From CAZPHU01 sp964419255 (GTDB taxonomy: Bacteria > Fibrobacterota > Chitinivibrionia > Chitinivibrionales > CAYFVL01): a stretch of DNA of 64,000 nt. Below the pieces are notes generated by a model, which searched no databases, was not told the DNA's origin, and was given only the letters and a program-made list of their open reading frames with translations. The translations under genes were made by a program, and so were the position numbers. Below, in pieces: positions 26,115-36,372 of this stretch (within the stretch, counting starts at the first letter, position 1; each line of letters opens with the position of its first letter). The stretch lies in the NCBI GenBank assembly GCA_964419255.1, contig CAYQOU010000013.1:7287-71286 (forward strand), given 5' to 3'.

Positions 26115-27278
26115 TCACCCTTTCCGGGGCTGCCAGGTTACCATTCGCTTTCCTCTGAGAAACTTGAAGAATGCGGATGTCGAGGCCACGTTAAGCAGTA
26201 CGAAATAGTATGGAAAGCTGAGGATAGCCGATTTCAGACCGATTTTCCCAGCCTGCGGAGTAAAGAAAAAATTGAGATACATCAGGTTTTGCAGCGCAAA
26301 CATAAACACGTAAACAGTGCCGAAAGGCAGAAGAAAACAGTTAGCACCGTATGCAATGAAAAGAAATGCGAACGTCAGATAGCGCAGAATTTTGTGAGAC
26401 CACAGCTGCCAGGAAAACAGCGGCCTTCTAAACGGCAAAAGAAGCTGCCGCATGTCCAGCAATCCCCAGAATGCCCGCAGCGCAACCCGTACCCTCATGC
26501 GGTACTCATCATTCGACTCATTAAGGCTGTGCTCATAAAGGAGGGCCTCGGGCTCATACACCACCCGATAACCCTGCCTCACCACCTGCAGCGGCTGGAC
26601 AAAATCGGGAAGCTGATCGGCGCGCATGGGTATATATAGATCTCTGCGCATCGCATCAACTCCGCCATCCACCCCCACAATGGATCCGATTTTTGATTCC
26701 TGACTCCGGAGAAAATTTTCGTATTTCATGTAGGCTGAACACCCATCGCCTATTGGCTGTCCCTGCGCATTTACATATATCATTTTACCGGTAACGTATC
26801 CAACGGATGGATCGTAAAAATTTGCTGTCAGTTTCTTCAGGCAATCGGAAGCATGAATAGAATTTGCGTCTGAAAACATTATTATTTCCCCATGCGCATC
26901 TTTCATTGCCCTGTTGACGGCAAGCGTCTTTCCCCCTCGTTTCCTTTGACGGATCAGACGCACGCCCTGATTCTCAAATGAGGCGACAATCTCATCGGTA
27001 CGGTCCGAAGAGCAGTCGGACACCACTATTATCTCCTTCTTTTCAGCCGGATATTGCAGATTGAGCTTGTTTTCAAGAGTCTCGGAAATGCAATCCTCCT
27101 CATTATATGCTGCTATTATGATAGTTACATCGGGCACATATTCGCCGCTTTTCTTTATATTTCTTCTGAGAACCTTGGCCAGAAAATACACGATAAGGGG
27201 ATAGCCTGCAAAAATATAGAAAACAAAAGCAAACGCAATCACTACCATCAAAACCAATGCAAGTTCACTCAATACCAT
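26115..27278 (-). CDS. Membrane glycosyltransferase family 2
   Basis: 387 residues: an N-terminal membrane segment, a GT2 catalytic domain (VTIIIAAYNEEDCISET, VSDCSSDRTDEI, MFSDANS as the metal-binding Asp motif, GVDGGVDAMRR) and three or four C-terminal membrane segments, the layout of BcsA/NodC-like enzymes. The QxxRW motif is replaced by a looser RVRVALRAFW, so a processive polymerase is less certain than a single-sugar transferase. Its ATG overlaps the upstream GT4 by 14 bases. Confidence 0.87.
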   Translation of the reverse strand: MVLSELALVLMVVIAFAFVFYIFAGYPLIVYFLAKVLRRNIKKSGEYVPDVTIIIAAYNEEDCISETLENKLNLQYPAEKKEIIVVSDCSSDRTDEIVASFENQGVRLIRQRKRGGKTLAVNRAMKDAHGEIIMFSDANSIHASDCLKKLTANFYDPSVGYVTGKMIYVNAQGQPIGDGCSAYMKYENFLRSQESKIGSIVGVDGGVDAMRRDLYIPMRADQLPDFVQPLQVVRQGYRVVYEPEALLYEHSLNESNDEYRMRVRVALRAFWGLLDMRQLLLPFRRPLFSWQLWSHKILRYLTFAFLFIAYGANCFLLPFGTVYVFMFALQNLMYLNFFFTPQAGKIGLKSAILSFPYYFVLLNVASTSAFFKFLRGKRMVTWQPRKG

Positions 27279-28458
27279 TTAGACTCCCCCTTTTCTTAAG
27301 AACACCACTTGCATTTGACGATGAGGCCAAAATATGCCTGTATACAGACTCATATTCTTTAAACATTGCCTCAGTGGAATACTTTTGCTTTACAACATCG
27401 TAAGCTGCACGGGCAACACCCTGTGCCTCCGACTCGTGTTGGCAAACATATTCGATCATCCGGGCGGTATGTTCTGGATCATCACCTCGAATAATAAAGC
27501 CGGTTTTTCCATGGGAGATTATTTGTGGAATATTACCCACAGCCGTGGTGATTATCGGCGTCCCGGATGCCACAGCCTCAAGAAAGGACATCGGCAGCCC
27601 CTCATCCCTTGATGTCAAGATGAAAGCATCGGATGCATGAAGTAGTCCGTCGATATCTTTTCGAAAACCGGGCAGATGGACACGAGCAGATAGATTTTTT
27701 TCTTCAATTTGTCTCTCCAAATCGAAGCGCAACTCCCCTTCACCCACAATAAAAAACCGATATTTTTTCCCGGTCTTCTGCAGTAAATCCGCCGCTTCTA
27801 TTATTACAGCCTGATTTTTCTGCACGTTTAGCCTCCCGACGGTTGTCACCACAAATTCACCCGGTTTCACCCCCAACGCTTTGCGAACCGACTTACGCTT
27901 TGCCGCACCGCCCTCGGTATATTTTTCCACGAATATTCCATTCCCAATTACCCTGATTCTTTCCTCCGGTACCCCTTTGCTGATCAGTTGGTTTTTGATC
28001 GGTTCGGAAACCGATACAACCACTGGAAAAAACCGATACAGAAACATTTCTATTGCAGTCATCACGTGATATTTAAATGGCCTGCCGTCTCGAAACCACA
28101 GATGACAGGTGGCCATCACCGAAATACCGGTCATTTTCCGAAAGACATAACCGTAAATGGACGGCTTATAGCCATGGGAATGAATGATATCGATGCGCTT
28201 CTCACGCAGCCTTTTGGCTGCAGCCGGCATATCGGTGTGAACCCTGCCGTTGCGAATCACCAACTTTTCTGATTCGATACCCATCTCGCATGCTCTGTCA
28301 AAAAGATCGCTCTTCTCCAGCGGACTCTGAACGATGCAGCCAATAACCGGTTTGAAAGCGGAGTTTTTTTTCATCTGTTCTGAGAGATTCAGAAGCACCC
28401 ATTCAGCTCCATACACCCCTTCACTCTCTATAAGATGCATGACAGTTACATGTTCCAC
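27265..28458 (-). CDS. Glycosyltransferase family 4
   Basis: About 397 residues in a GT-B fold: N-terminal half with IIHSHGYKPSIYGY, then RVIGNGI, VVTTVGRLNVQKNQAVIIEA, and the E-x7-E region SRDEGLPMSFLEAVASGTPII. The frame is open to 28494, but GTG at 28458 has AAAGGAG six bases upstream and removes most of the overlap with the preceding gene, so it is preferred; ATG at 28440 is another option. It should add a sugar from a nucleotide donor to the lipid-linked repeat. Confidence 0.88.
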   Translation of the reverse strand: MEHVTVMHLIESEGVYGAEWVLLNLSEQMKKNSAFKPVIGCIVQSPLEKSDLFDRACEMGIESEKLVIRNGRVHTDMPAAAKRLREKRIDIIHSHGYKPSIYGYVFRKMTGISVMATCHLWFRDGRPFKYHVMTAIEMFLYRFFPVVVSVSEPIKNQLISKGVPEERIRVIGNGIFVEKYTEGGAAKRKSVRKALGVKPGEFVVTTVGRLNVQKNQAVIIEAADLLQKTGKKYRFFIVGEGELRFDLERQIEEKNLSARVHLPGFRKDIDGLLHASDAFILTSRDEGLPMSFLEAVASGTPIITTAVGNIPQIISHGKTGFIIRGDDPEHTARMIEYVCQHESEAQGVARAAYDVVKQKYSTEAMFKEYESVYRHILASSSNASGVLKKRGSLNGIE

Positions 28459-29834
28459 AGCTGCTCCTTTTCCCCGGATTTTGCGATTTTGCATATAGAA
28501 AAGCGATATTTTCCTGACGGTTCTGGCTGTATTTCGTCGATCAGCCGCAGTTCAACCGTTGCCTTTTCATTGAAGAGATCGTTAAAATAGCCGATAAGCA
28601 GAGTCTGTGTGTCCCGATTATATCCTTTTCCGGGTACCACATTAAGTACCAGCGAATCCAAAGATTCCTGAACTATCTGCATCTGATCGATTCCCGCGAA
28701 TTTGGTCAGGGTGTTTTCAATCAGAGATATCCCCGCGACCCGTGAACCGTCATGCCGTATGAGAAAATCTGCCAAACGACCAGTCACGTTTTGCATCAGA
28801 GGAAGCCCTCTACCACAGCTGCAGAATCGATCTATCGGCACCCCCATATCCTCTACCTGATACCTGACAAAGGGCATCGCACGGTTTATCAAATCGGTCA
28901 CAATGACTCTCCCGCTCTCACCAGGTTTTGCAGCAGAGCCATCCTCCCGTAGAAATTCCACATACAGATGTTCGATATTCAGATGCATACCCTCATGCCG
29001 CTCGCATTCGGATGCGATCAGACTCACCTCTTCACATCCATATCGGTCGTACACCTCGGCATCAAACGATCTTTCTATTTGAGCCCGTTCATGAGGCATC
29101 AACATCATGGATGTAGATATCACACCCCGGGGGCGGATATCGTCTATTCCAAGCGTCTCCGCCATCTGCGCAAGAAGATACAATGAATGGGCATGGCCGA
29201 AAAGCAGCGTCGGCCGACTCTTTCGCCATTCGGCGGCAAATTTCTTCACCGATTCACCGGTTAACTCCATGGTGTCAAGGTAGATGGTCGGCTGCAACAG
29301 AAAATGACGCGCCTTTTCTTTCAATGTCCGCGGAATATGAGGGTTTCCCCACACCGCACCAACCGGCTCTCCGAATCGCCAGCCGGCCCACTGATCGTGT
29401 CTGCGGGCTACCGCATTTCGCATCTCACTGCATTCTTCGGTGATCATAATATCCAGAGACTTTCCGGTCGATCCACCGGTCTTGAAATGTTTAAGATCTG
29501 TGGATTTATAGCCATCGGATATGATCTTTTCGATATTGTCCCGTATATCATTTTTTGTCAGTATTGGCAAACGAGAAAATTCGTCCGGTGTCTTTATATC
29601 CTGGGGATTCATACCGCTTTTGACCATACGCGAACGGTAAAAGGAGTTGTTTTCGTAGATAAATTGAACCATCTCATTTACTCGCTTCCACTGCAAGCGG
29701 TATAGCTCCTCCGGCGAAAGATACTGTGTTTTTTCCACCTCCCGCCAGTAGCGGCTCTTTGGGCTACCGGTTACCATTCCGATAAGCGGGTCAGCCAGTT
29801 TTCTTCTTATTGCTGCGACTGTGGATACTGCCAT
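28446..29834 (-). CDS. CapK/PaaK-like adenylate-forming enzyme
   Basis: A 462-residue ANL-superfamily protein related to phenylacetate-CoA ligase. The phosphate-binding loop FKTGGSTGKSLDI (about 116-128) and YDRYGCEEVSLIASEC are visible, as well as the Asp in PFVRYQVEDMG. Such proteins are frequent in capsule and exopolysaccharide loci (CapK), where they probably activate an acyl group that decorates the polymer; the real substrate is unknown. It overlaps the GT2-GT4 fusion upstream by 28 bases. A GNAT protein further along the locus could be the acyl acceptor enzyme; this is inference. Confidence 0.85.
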   Translation of the reverse strand: MAVSTVAAIRRKLADPLIGMVTGSPKSRYWREVEKTQYLSPEELYRLQWKRVNEMVQFIYENNSFYRSRMVKSGMNPQDIKTPDEFSRLPILTKNDIRDNIEKIISDGYKSTDLKHFKTGGSTGKSLDIMITEECSEMRNAVARRHDQWAGWRFGEPVGAVWGNPHIPRTLKEKARHFLLQPTIYLDTMELTGESVKKFAAEWRKSRPTLLFGHAHSLYLLAQMAETLGIDDIRPRGVISTSMMLMPHERAQIERSFDAEVYDRYGCEEVSLIASECERHEGMHLNIEHLYVEFLREDGSAAKPGESGRVIVTDLINRAMPFVRYQVEDMGVPIDRFCSCGRGLPLMQNVTGRLADFLIRHDGSRVAGISLIENTLTKFAGIDQMQIVQESLDSLVLNVVPGKGYNRDTQTLLIGYFNDLFNEKATVELRLIDEIQPEPSGKYRFSICKIAKSGEKEQLWNM

Positions 29835-31942
29835 ACGTAACGCGCTCCTCTGTTTCTTTTTTCCATAAACGACTCGTAATAGCTGTCCAACTCAGCCATG
29901 GACTTTTCCCAGGAGAAGTTTTGCATTACATACTCTCGGGAGTTTCCCCCCAATGTAATACGAAGGTCTTTATCATTGATAAGGTGGTATAACGACCGTA
30001 TCATCTGCTCCGTGTTTCCCACCTCAACCAGATTTCCACGGTTTTCATCGATCAGCTCGGTATTTCCTCCGACATCTGTGGCTATAACAGGCAAACCATA
30101 TGCCATGTACTCAAGAACGGCATTTGATAAGCCTTCTCTTTCCGAACAATTAACACCAATATCCAGGTGCTTTAGATAAGCCGGGACATTATCAACCGCT
30201 CCCGTAAACGTAATATGATTCTGTAAACTGAGTTTCGCACAAAGAAATTCCAGATCCTTTCTCAACACACCATCTCCTATGATATATCCATGTATTTCAG
30301 TCTGGGGATTTTCCCTGAGAAGTCCGGCAACAGCTTCCATGAAGATATCGACCCGCTTCACCGGTGTGAGACTTGCCACAATTCCTATTCGTACACTGCC
30401 ACTGTTATCGACCAATTCAGCAGGGACCTGCTCTTGTCCATGGTCTACCTGAATGCCGTTATAAATCACCTTGACTTTGTCTTTCGGCACATTTTCCTTC
30501 TGAATGACAAATGCAGCCACCTGTTTGCTGTTAGTTAATACGCCATCATAATATTTATTTACTATAGGATAGAGAAGTCTGTAGATATGATGATACCAGG
30601 GACGCTTCTTGTCCAGTCCTATATCGCGACGACTCGCCAAGAGCACAGGTGTCGGGGACAGAAATCGTAATGAAAGAAAGGCAAATATCCTGGAATCCTC
30701 AAAAAAGGACTGCACAATATCGATATCGTAGTTTCGCACGATATTTCGTAAGGAACCGATGACCGAAAGAATGTTTATTTTCATAAATCCCCTGTAACCA
30801 AGCACCTCAGTGTCACAGGGCAGGTTATGCCTGCTCATCCATGGAGAATGCCACAAACAGATTAGAAGTGGCGTGTACCTCGCTGGATCCAGACGTCGTA
30901 TTGTTTCAAGAAGCTGTCTCTGTGTTCCTTCGGTATCGCAACGGATTGTATCTATTACAAATGCGATGTGTATAGTCGATTTTCTTTTTACAGGTTTTCG
31001 ACCAGGAAACACCACGCTGCCTCTGAAATTGTTCAGAAAACCTGTACGATCGAGAGATGCTATACCGTTTTTGGCCAGCCCCTTCAGTGAAGGCACCGTA
31101 AAGGAAGGATATCTGATAGCTTTCAGGAAAAATAACGTTGAGCGTTTTCTGTCCTGCAAAGTTAACTGCCGTGCTCGATTGTAATAGGTAAAACCTTGAG
31201 ATTTTCTGATAACTGCGGCAGATACGCTGTCGGGATTGTGCAGGAGAAATTTCTGCATAATCAAATCGGAGCATCTGTGACGCAAAGCTATGTTGCCGGA
31301 CATCTGATTACTATGACCAACACGATAAAGCAGCAGAGGCTCCCTTACATAATCAAACTTATACTTTGTGGACATTCGCAACCACAAATCCCAGTCAATT
31401 CCCATCGGAATTGATTTATCAAACCCACCGACATCATCAAGACACCTTTTTCGAACAATTGATGAGGAGAAAGGTACAAAATTGCGCAGAAACAGTTTAT
31501 CGGTAATTTTACCCCGATATGGCCCAAGAAAAAATCCCTCCTGCCTTCTCTTACAGACTCTTCCCTTATAATCTATAAAACGCAGGGGAGAGTATACGAC
31601 ACCGATCGTTTCATCTTTAAACAGCGGCAGCTGACGTTCGAGCTTGGTTTCCTCCCATCGGTCATCGGCATCGATAAATGCCACAAACTTTCCCCTGGAA
31701 AGCGCAATTCCCAGGTTTTTACTGTAGGCCTGCCCCCTGTTGTTTTGACAAATGTAACGAATACGGCTGTCGGGTAAAAAAGACCGTATCTCATCATCGG
31801 ACCGGTCGGTAGAGCCATCATTTATGACAATGACCTCGAAGTGTTTGTGGGTCTGACCGAGAACGGACTTTATCGCATCTTTAACAAAATTCTCGTAATT
31901 ATAACATGTCAGTACAACGCTGACAAAGTCTGTATGCTCCAT
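29807..31942 (-). CDS. Two-domain glycosyltransferase: GT2 fused to GT4
   Basis: About 711 residues. N-terminal GT-A half: SVVLTCYNYENFVKDAIKS, VINDGSTDRSDDE, FIDADDRWEE. C-terminal GT-B half (from about 325): HIAFVIDTI, KVKVIYNGI, VGIVASLTPVKRVDIFMEA, and SEREGLSNAVLEYMAYGLPVI with the E-x7-E motif. The two catalytic modules could add two successive sugars. ATG at 31942 is chosen over the TTG six bases upstream because the GGCAGG Shine-Dalgarno then has a reasonable distance. The overlap with the CapK-like gene indicates one operon. Confidence 0.88.
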   Translation of the reverse strand: MEHTDFVSVVLTCYNYENFVKDAIKSVLGQTHKHFEVIVINDGSTDRSDDEIRSFLPDSRIRYICQNNRGQAYSKNLGIALSRGKFVAFIDADDRWEETKLERQLPLFKDETIGVVYSPLRFIDYKGRVCKRRQEGFFLGPYRGKITDKLFLRNFVPFSSSIVRKRCLDDVGGFDKSIPMGIDWDLWLRMSTKYKFDYVREPLLLYRVGHSNQMSGNIALRHRCSDLIMQKFLLHNPDSVSAAVIRKSQGFTYYNRARQLTLQDRKRSTLFFLKAIRYPSFTVPSLKGLAKNGIASLDRTGFLNNFRGSVVFPGRKPVKRKSTIHIAFVIDTIRCDTEGTQRQLLETIRRLDPARYTPLLICLWHSPWMSRHNLPCDTEVLGYRGFMKINILSVIGSLRNIVRNYDIDIVQSFFEDSRIFAFLSLRFLSPTPVLLASRRDIGLDKKRPWYHHIYRLLYPIVNKYYDGVLTNSKQVAAFVIQKENVPKDKVKVIYNGIQVDHGQEQVPAELVDNSGSVRIGIVASLTPVKRVDIFMEAVAGLLRENPQTEIHGYIIGDGVLRKDLEFLCAKLSLQNHITFTGAVDNVPAYLKHLDIGVNCSEREGLSNAVLEYMAYGLPVIATDVGGNTELIDENRGNLVEVGNTEQMIRSLYHLINDKDLRITLGGNSREYVMQNFSWEKSMAELDSYYESFMEKRNRGARYVWQYPQSQQ

Positions 31943-31985
31943 ATCCAACTACCTGCCTATATGTCAACTCTACTCAACCACTCAC

Positions 31986-33209
31986 CTACACACTTTCAGC
32001 CATTGTGCTTTTCTGCCCACGCCTTGCCTGATTCATCATCCTTTGGATCTCATCGATAAGCCGCGAAGAATCGACGCTCCAGTTGAAATACTGTTGTATG
32101 GCCCGTTTTCCGGCCGGCGCATCGGTGGGCCTATGCTCTGTAATGACAGATACAATCAAACGCGCCAGATCATCGCTATCGCCGGCCCTAAACAGATATC
32201 CATCACCGATCTGCTCAATCAGGCGTCTCATCGGTTTTGCATCCGAGCAGATAATCGATTTATTTAACGAAAAAAAATCGAAAAACTTATTGGCGATGGT
32301 ATGGTTTATGTGATCGGTGGCGTGGAAAGGGAGAATGCCAATATCACAGGAGGCGATGTAGCGGGGAAGCCGGGTGTGATCTAACCAGCCGGCGAAAAAC
32401 ACATGATTTTCAAGGCCCGCTTGACTGACCAACCTGCGAAGCGCCTGCTCAGATTTTCCACTTCCTGCTATGACAAGTGCCAGATGCGGGACCTTTTTGA
32501 CTGCACTTTTCACCGCCTCTATTGCAACCTCCAGTCCCCTTCCTCCGATCAGAAATCCCACATATAGAACAACAAATCGTCCCCTGAGCGATTCCATCAA
32601 CTGTGGCGATTTGCCTTGGTCAAAAGAGAGCTCTTCCAGAACAGGGGTATTGTGCACAATGACGACCCGATCTTCAGATGCTCCCCTGTAAATAAGCCTG
32701 TCGGCAGCTTCCTGACAAACAACAATAATTCTGTCGGCCAGCCGGATGGAAGCCCACTCCAAAGCCAGAGCAAAAGGTATATTTCGAATGAGAAGGTGGT
32801 GAAGCCTGAAAGGCTCATGCATCCGGCGCTGCTTAAGAGTCAGCGGGTAGGGCTCGGCCATATCGATAATAACCGGTATGCGTAGAAATCTACCAACAGT
32901 GATTCCGGCCACAGCAAGAGGCAGATCTCGAACTATTATCAGATCATAACCGCGGGCATTCTTCCAAATAGTAAAAAGCCATACCGGATTGAAAAAAAGA
33001 GTTATATTTAACATCCCGTTTAAAAGTCTGCTCGCCGATGAGACCACACGCCGTAACTCTATTCCGTTATAGCTGTCCTCTTTGGGTTGTCTGTGAAGGT
33101 TTCTGGCAACGATCCTTACCGAATTTCCCCCTCTTGTAAACGTCCGGGCCAGCTTTTCTACTCTGATATCCCAGGGAAACTCACAATCATACACAATCAC
33201 GATACGCAT
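31986..33209 (-). CDS. Glycosyltransferase family 4
   Basis: 407 residues of GT-B fold: N-terminal RIVIVYDCEFPWDIRVEKLARTF, a donor-side domain with VVLYVGFLIGGRGLEVAIEAV, FFAGWLDHTRLPRY and a C-terminal segment where the E-x7-E region is degenerate (FHATDHINHTIANKFFDFF). The latter pattern occurs in GT4 enzymes acting on aminosugar donors. It is separated from the upstream ligase gene by about 180 bases that hold a large hairpin. Confidence 0.86.
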   Translation of the reverse strand: MRIVIVYDCEFPWDIRVEKLARTFTRGGNSVRIVARNLHRQPKEDSYNGIELRRVVSSASRLLNGMLNITLFFNPVWLFTIWKNARGYDLIIVRDLPLAVAGITVGRFLRIPVIIDMAEPYPLTLKQRRMHEPFRLHHLLIRNIPFALALEWASIRLADRIIVVCQEAADRLIYRGASEDRVVIVHNTPVLEELSFDQGKSPQLMESLRGRFVVLYVGFLIGGRGLEVAIEAVKSAVKKVPHLALVIAGSGKSEQALRRLVSQAGLENHVFFAGWLDHTRLPRYIASCDIGILPFHATDHINHTIANKFFDFFSLNKSIICSDAKPMRRLIEQIGDGYLFRAGDSDDLARLIVSVITEHRPTDAPAGKRAIQQYFNWSVDSSRLIDEIQRMMNQARRGQKSTMAESV

Positions 33210-33331
33210 ATTTCTCCCTTACACTTCTAAATCCGCGTCGGATCCGGAGAGTAAACAATCAAAGATCAGACAATTATTAAACAAAAACTCATGGACACAT
33301 TATACGACAATAAATGATTTCTCTCTCCACC

Positions 33332-33371
33332 TCTCCGCATTCCGTTCCGCTAAAGCGGGAGGGAATACGGA
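33332..33371 (-). repeat. Large imperfect hairpin between ligase and GT4 genes
   Basis: CTCCGCATTCC pairs with GGAATACGGAG (one mismatch), and an inner CCGCT / AGCGG pair surrounds an AA loop. It lies just after the stop of the ligase gene on the minus strand. There is no U tract, so it may act in mRNA stability or partial termination. Confidence 0.5.
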
Positions 33372-33392
33372 GAAGAGATCTCAGAAAAAAAT

Positions 33393-34781
33393 TTATACTG
33401 GTGCTTCTGCTTCTCCGGACTGAGTTTCATGATCAGTCTCTTCGACAAAATCGATTGTTCGCATCTCGGCAACCTCTCGCATTTTGTATAATGCAATAGC
33501 GGATCCGGCGGCAAACCACCAGTATATCTCATATAGATCCATCCCAAACATCCCCAACGCAAGCCGTACGATGACAAAAGTCACAATTGCAGAGCTTACC
33601 GCCTTCATGAAACGAAGGTCCCTCACATGAGCATGGAACCGGTAAAAAGAATCATCCTTCCATACCCTGCTTTCGTTTGAGTATAGGTCCTCAAGCTGCT
33701 CTTTGAACGATCGATAGTTTGCCACCAGCGTCAAGATCAGTGCTCCGATAAAGAGCATAAAGGCAATAAAGCCTTGCACACCCAGATTCGTGGCCACCTC
33801 CAGGTATAGATTGTGGGTGTCCTGTATGCGGTTAAACATCTGTTGACGTACGTAGGGAAATGCCCCTACTCCCACTCCCGCCGGATGCTCCATAAAAACC
33901 TGCCAGGCATCTTTGAGTATCTGAATACGGGTTTGCGCTGAGCTTCCCTCTGCCTCCTGGAGCGTAAAGATAGACATGAATCTCTGCCTGTATTCCACAG
34001 GTGTAAACACAACCGCCCCCACCAGAATTGGAATGGTCGCCGCTGCCCACAGTTTCTTTTTCTTCGAACGGAAAAACAGAAGGATAAGAAATATCGCCAG
34101 AGCTACATACCCCGTTCGCGATCCGGTAAAGACGATAATATTCACCGTAAACACCGCCATGACCAGCAGGCCGATTTTAGCCATTCTGCTTACTACTGGA
34201 AACAGGTAGTAGATAAACGGAAGTGTTCCCACCGCCAGTCCAGAAAACGAGTTTGGATGATGATACAGTGACGTGCTTCCGTGAAGCCGTAATATACCCT
34301 GGTTCTCCCACATCATCCCCCCCGTAAGCACTCCGTAGATACCCTCCTGGCCCATCTTGGCCCACGCCAGCATGAAGGAAAGTACAAACAGACGAAGATC
34401 GCGGGGGCTCTTGACAAAGGTGGCAATGAATACCCCCATGAATCCAAATTTGACTACTCTGTTAAAGAAAATATCCATCGAGTGATCGGCATCGTGTGAT
34501 AGGGGTATCTGAACAATTACCATCGCCAGATACAAAAGGATAAACTTCACCAGTGGTGAATCAAATGGGACACCGAGAAACGGCATTATAGCAATGAGGA
34601 TCAATCCATAAATAAACTCCAGCCGGATTGAGCCCAGCGCGGGCCATCTCTCTCCCATCTGCAGATACCAGATAAGCACATAGCAGCAGAACATGAGAAT
34701 CAGAACCAGGGGAACGTGTTTATATTGAGGAAAGTCGCGTTGTCCCGAACTCTTCAGCTGCATTTGATCTGTCTGTTGCAT
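33393..34781 (-). CDS. O-antigen ligase / polysaccharide polymerase family (Wzy/WaaL)
   Basis: 462 residues with about 11 hydrophobic segments and a large periplasmic loop (about 240-330) that includes FMSIFTLQEAEGSSAQTRIQI and the conserved RxxxW-like stretch LKDAWQVF before GVGVGAFPYVRQ, all features of the Wzy_C (O-antigen ligase) family. It would polymerise repeat units or ligate the glycan to its acceptor. The first gene of the minus-strand operon; the divergent deacetylase lies beyond a 440-base gap. Confidence 0.87.
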   Translation of the reverse strand: MQQTDQMQLKSSGQRDFPQYKHVPLVLILMFCCYVLIWYLQMGERWPALGSIRLEFIYGLILIAIMPFLGVPFDSPLVKFILLYLAMVIVQIPLSHDADHSMDIFFNRVVKFGFMGVFIATFVKSPRDLRLFVLSFMLAWAKMGQEGIYGVLTGGMMWENQGILRLHGSTSLYHHPNSFSGLAVGTLPFIYYLFPVVSRMAKIGLLVMAVFTVNIIVFTGSRTGYVALAIFLILLFFRSKKKKLWAAATIPILVGAVVFTPVEYRQRFMSIFTLQEAEGSSAQTRIQILKDAWQVFMEHPAGVGVGAFPYVRQQMFNRIQDTHNLYLEVATNLGVQGFIAFMLFIGALILTLVANYRSFKEQLEDLYSNESRVWKDDSFYRFHAHVRDLRFMKAVSSAIVTFVIVRLALGMFGMDLYEIYWWFAAGSAIALYKMREVAEMRTIDFVEETDHETQSGEAEAPV

Positions 34782-35223
34782 ATGAGACCCGTCAATTGAG
34801 GTTTCCCCACCATATTTGCCATACCTGTTGAAAACAATGCAATAAGCGTTCCATTACCAGATGGCCCCGTCAACCTCGCAAAGTACTTCGAAAACGGAAA
34901 ATTCAACGGCTTAAATCAGGCAAAAGCGAAATAAAAACAACGCGTAGGCAGCTATTATGTTAATAAAGCATCTCTTTTTTGCTCATCGCTTGTCATGAAT
35001 CGGAGTACGGGATCGGCGCAGGATCCGGTACTCTCATGCAGTGGGAATCTGGTATGGTCTCGGCCTATATGTAGGGATCTTTTTTTGAGAATACACTTTA
35101 GAGCAGAATGGATTTTTGCATCCTTGTTGGATACAAAAAAACGGAATACAGGCATTATGTTTGCTTTTGTTAAAAGTGAAAAGATGAAAAAGACAACATG
35201 CCGGAAAGGGGGGGGTATTGCAA
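34782..35223. other. Divergent intergenic region with hairpin
   Basis: Between the ligase and the second deacetylase. Two open frames on opposite strands (34955-35266, 34995-35288) mirror each other and have no family resemblance, so I treat them as chance. A GAGTAC-GGGATC / GGATCC-GGTACTC inverted repeat at 35003-35033 is the only clear structure. It likely holds both promoters. Confidence 0.5.
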
Positions 35224-36372
35224 ATGCTGTGGCATCGCAAAGCAAAAGATTTGTTCTGGCAGACACTTTACTTTTGCGGGGGTTTTGAGCTGCTGCATTG
35301 TCTGTACGGCTCCGCCAAGGTATTGATGTATCACCGGTTTGACCACAAATCCACTTTTAGAAAAATCAGCAAACAGACCTTCGAATCTCAGTTGCGAATG
35401 CTTTTGAAACGTTTCAGGGTTATTTCCCTCGCCGAGTATACAGCCATTATCAGATCAGGAAGACTCCCCGACCCCGATACGCTTGTGCTGACTTTCGATG
35501 ACGGGTATCAAGACTTCTATTATTATGCCTTTCCCATTCTGCAAAAATACGGTCTGCCTGCAACCCTTTTTGTCACCACCGGCTTTATCGACGGCGATTT
35601 CTGGATGTGGCCCGATATGATCGAATACATTGTTTTGCACAGTCCGAAAAGTCTTATCCATCTGCCGTTAAACGGCGTTTATTTCCGTTTCAAACTGGAC
35701 GACTACTTCTCCCGGATAAGCGCATGGAACACGATTGCCGATTACTGCCTGACAGTCAGCAATCCTGAAAAATTCCAGATCATCGATTCGGTGGCCAAAG
35801 TTTGCGATGTACGCATACCAATGGCGCCTTCGCCCGAGTACCAGGCGCTGAACTGGAATCAACTACGGTATATGGCTCAACACGACATAGAAGTAGGTTC
35901 TCACACGGTGACTCATCCAATATTAAGCAGAGTAGAGAAAGCCGAGGACCTTGTGTATGAGATACAACAATCAAAGAAAACAATTTCCGAGCAGCTCGAC
36001 TGTGATGTCACCTCGTTTGCCTATCCAAACGGGAAAACCGGCGATTATACCGTGATTACCAAACAGGTGATAAAGAATGCCGGCTACCGGTGTGCGGTGG
36101 TAAGTTACCCCAACTCCTTGAATCCCAACACAAACGACATGTTCGAGCTGGGACGCAGTGCCGTCGGTGAAGACGATGTATGCTTTAAGAAAAAGCTTTA
36201 CAATGTAGAACTGCCGTTTATCAGATATCTCCCATCGATACACTCTACCCTATGGTGTAAAAAAAACCAGAAATCGTTGATTGAACCCGAAAACATACGC
36301 ATCCAATCGCAGGCACAATTCTCTTTTCGAATGATTTCTCCTAAACATAAAGCAAACCAGAGGAAAATATGA
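35224..36372 (+). CDS. Polysaccharide deacetylase (NodB domain)
   Basis: About 382 residues. Motifs: MYHRF near the start, LTFDDGYQDFY (catalytic Asp and metal Asp), EVGSHTVTHPIL (two metal His) and FAYPNGKTGDY. No signal peptide; the first hydrophobic patch is short. It should deacetylate glycan intermediates. ATG at 35224 is preferred over the TTG six bases earlier, since GGAAAGGGGG ends about 7-8 bases before it. It overlaps the GNAT gene by four bases (ATGA). Confidence 0.86.
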   Translation: MLWHRKAKDLFWQTLYFCGGFELLHCLYGSAKVLMYHRFDHKSTFRKISKQTFESQLRMLLKRFRVISLAEYTAIIRSGRLPDPDTLVLTFDDGYQDFYYYAFPILQKYGLPATLFVTTGFIDGDFWMWPDMIEYIVLHSPKSLIHLPLNGVYFRFKLDDYFSRISAWNTIADYCLTVSNPEKFQIIDSVAKVCDVRIPMAPSPEYQALNWNQLRYMAQHDIEVGSHTVTHPILSRVEKAEDLVYEIQQSKKTISEQLDCDVTSFAYPNGKTGDYTVITKQVIKNAGYRCAVVSYPNSLNPNTNDMFELGRSAVGEDDVCFKKKLYNVELPFIRYLPSIHSTLWCKKNQKSLIEPENIRIQSQAQFSFRMISPKHKANQRKI

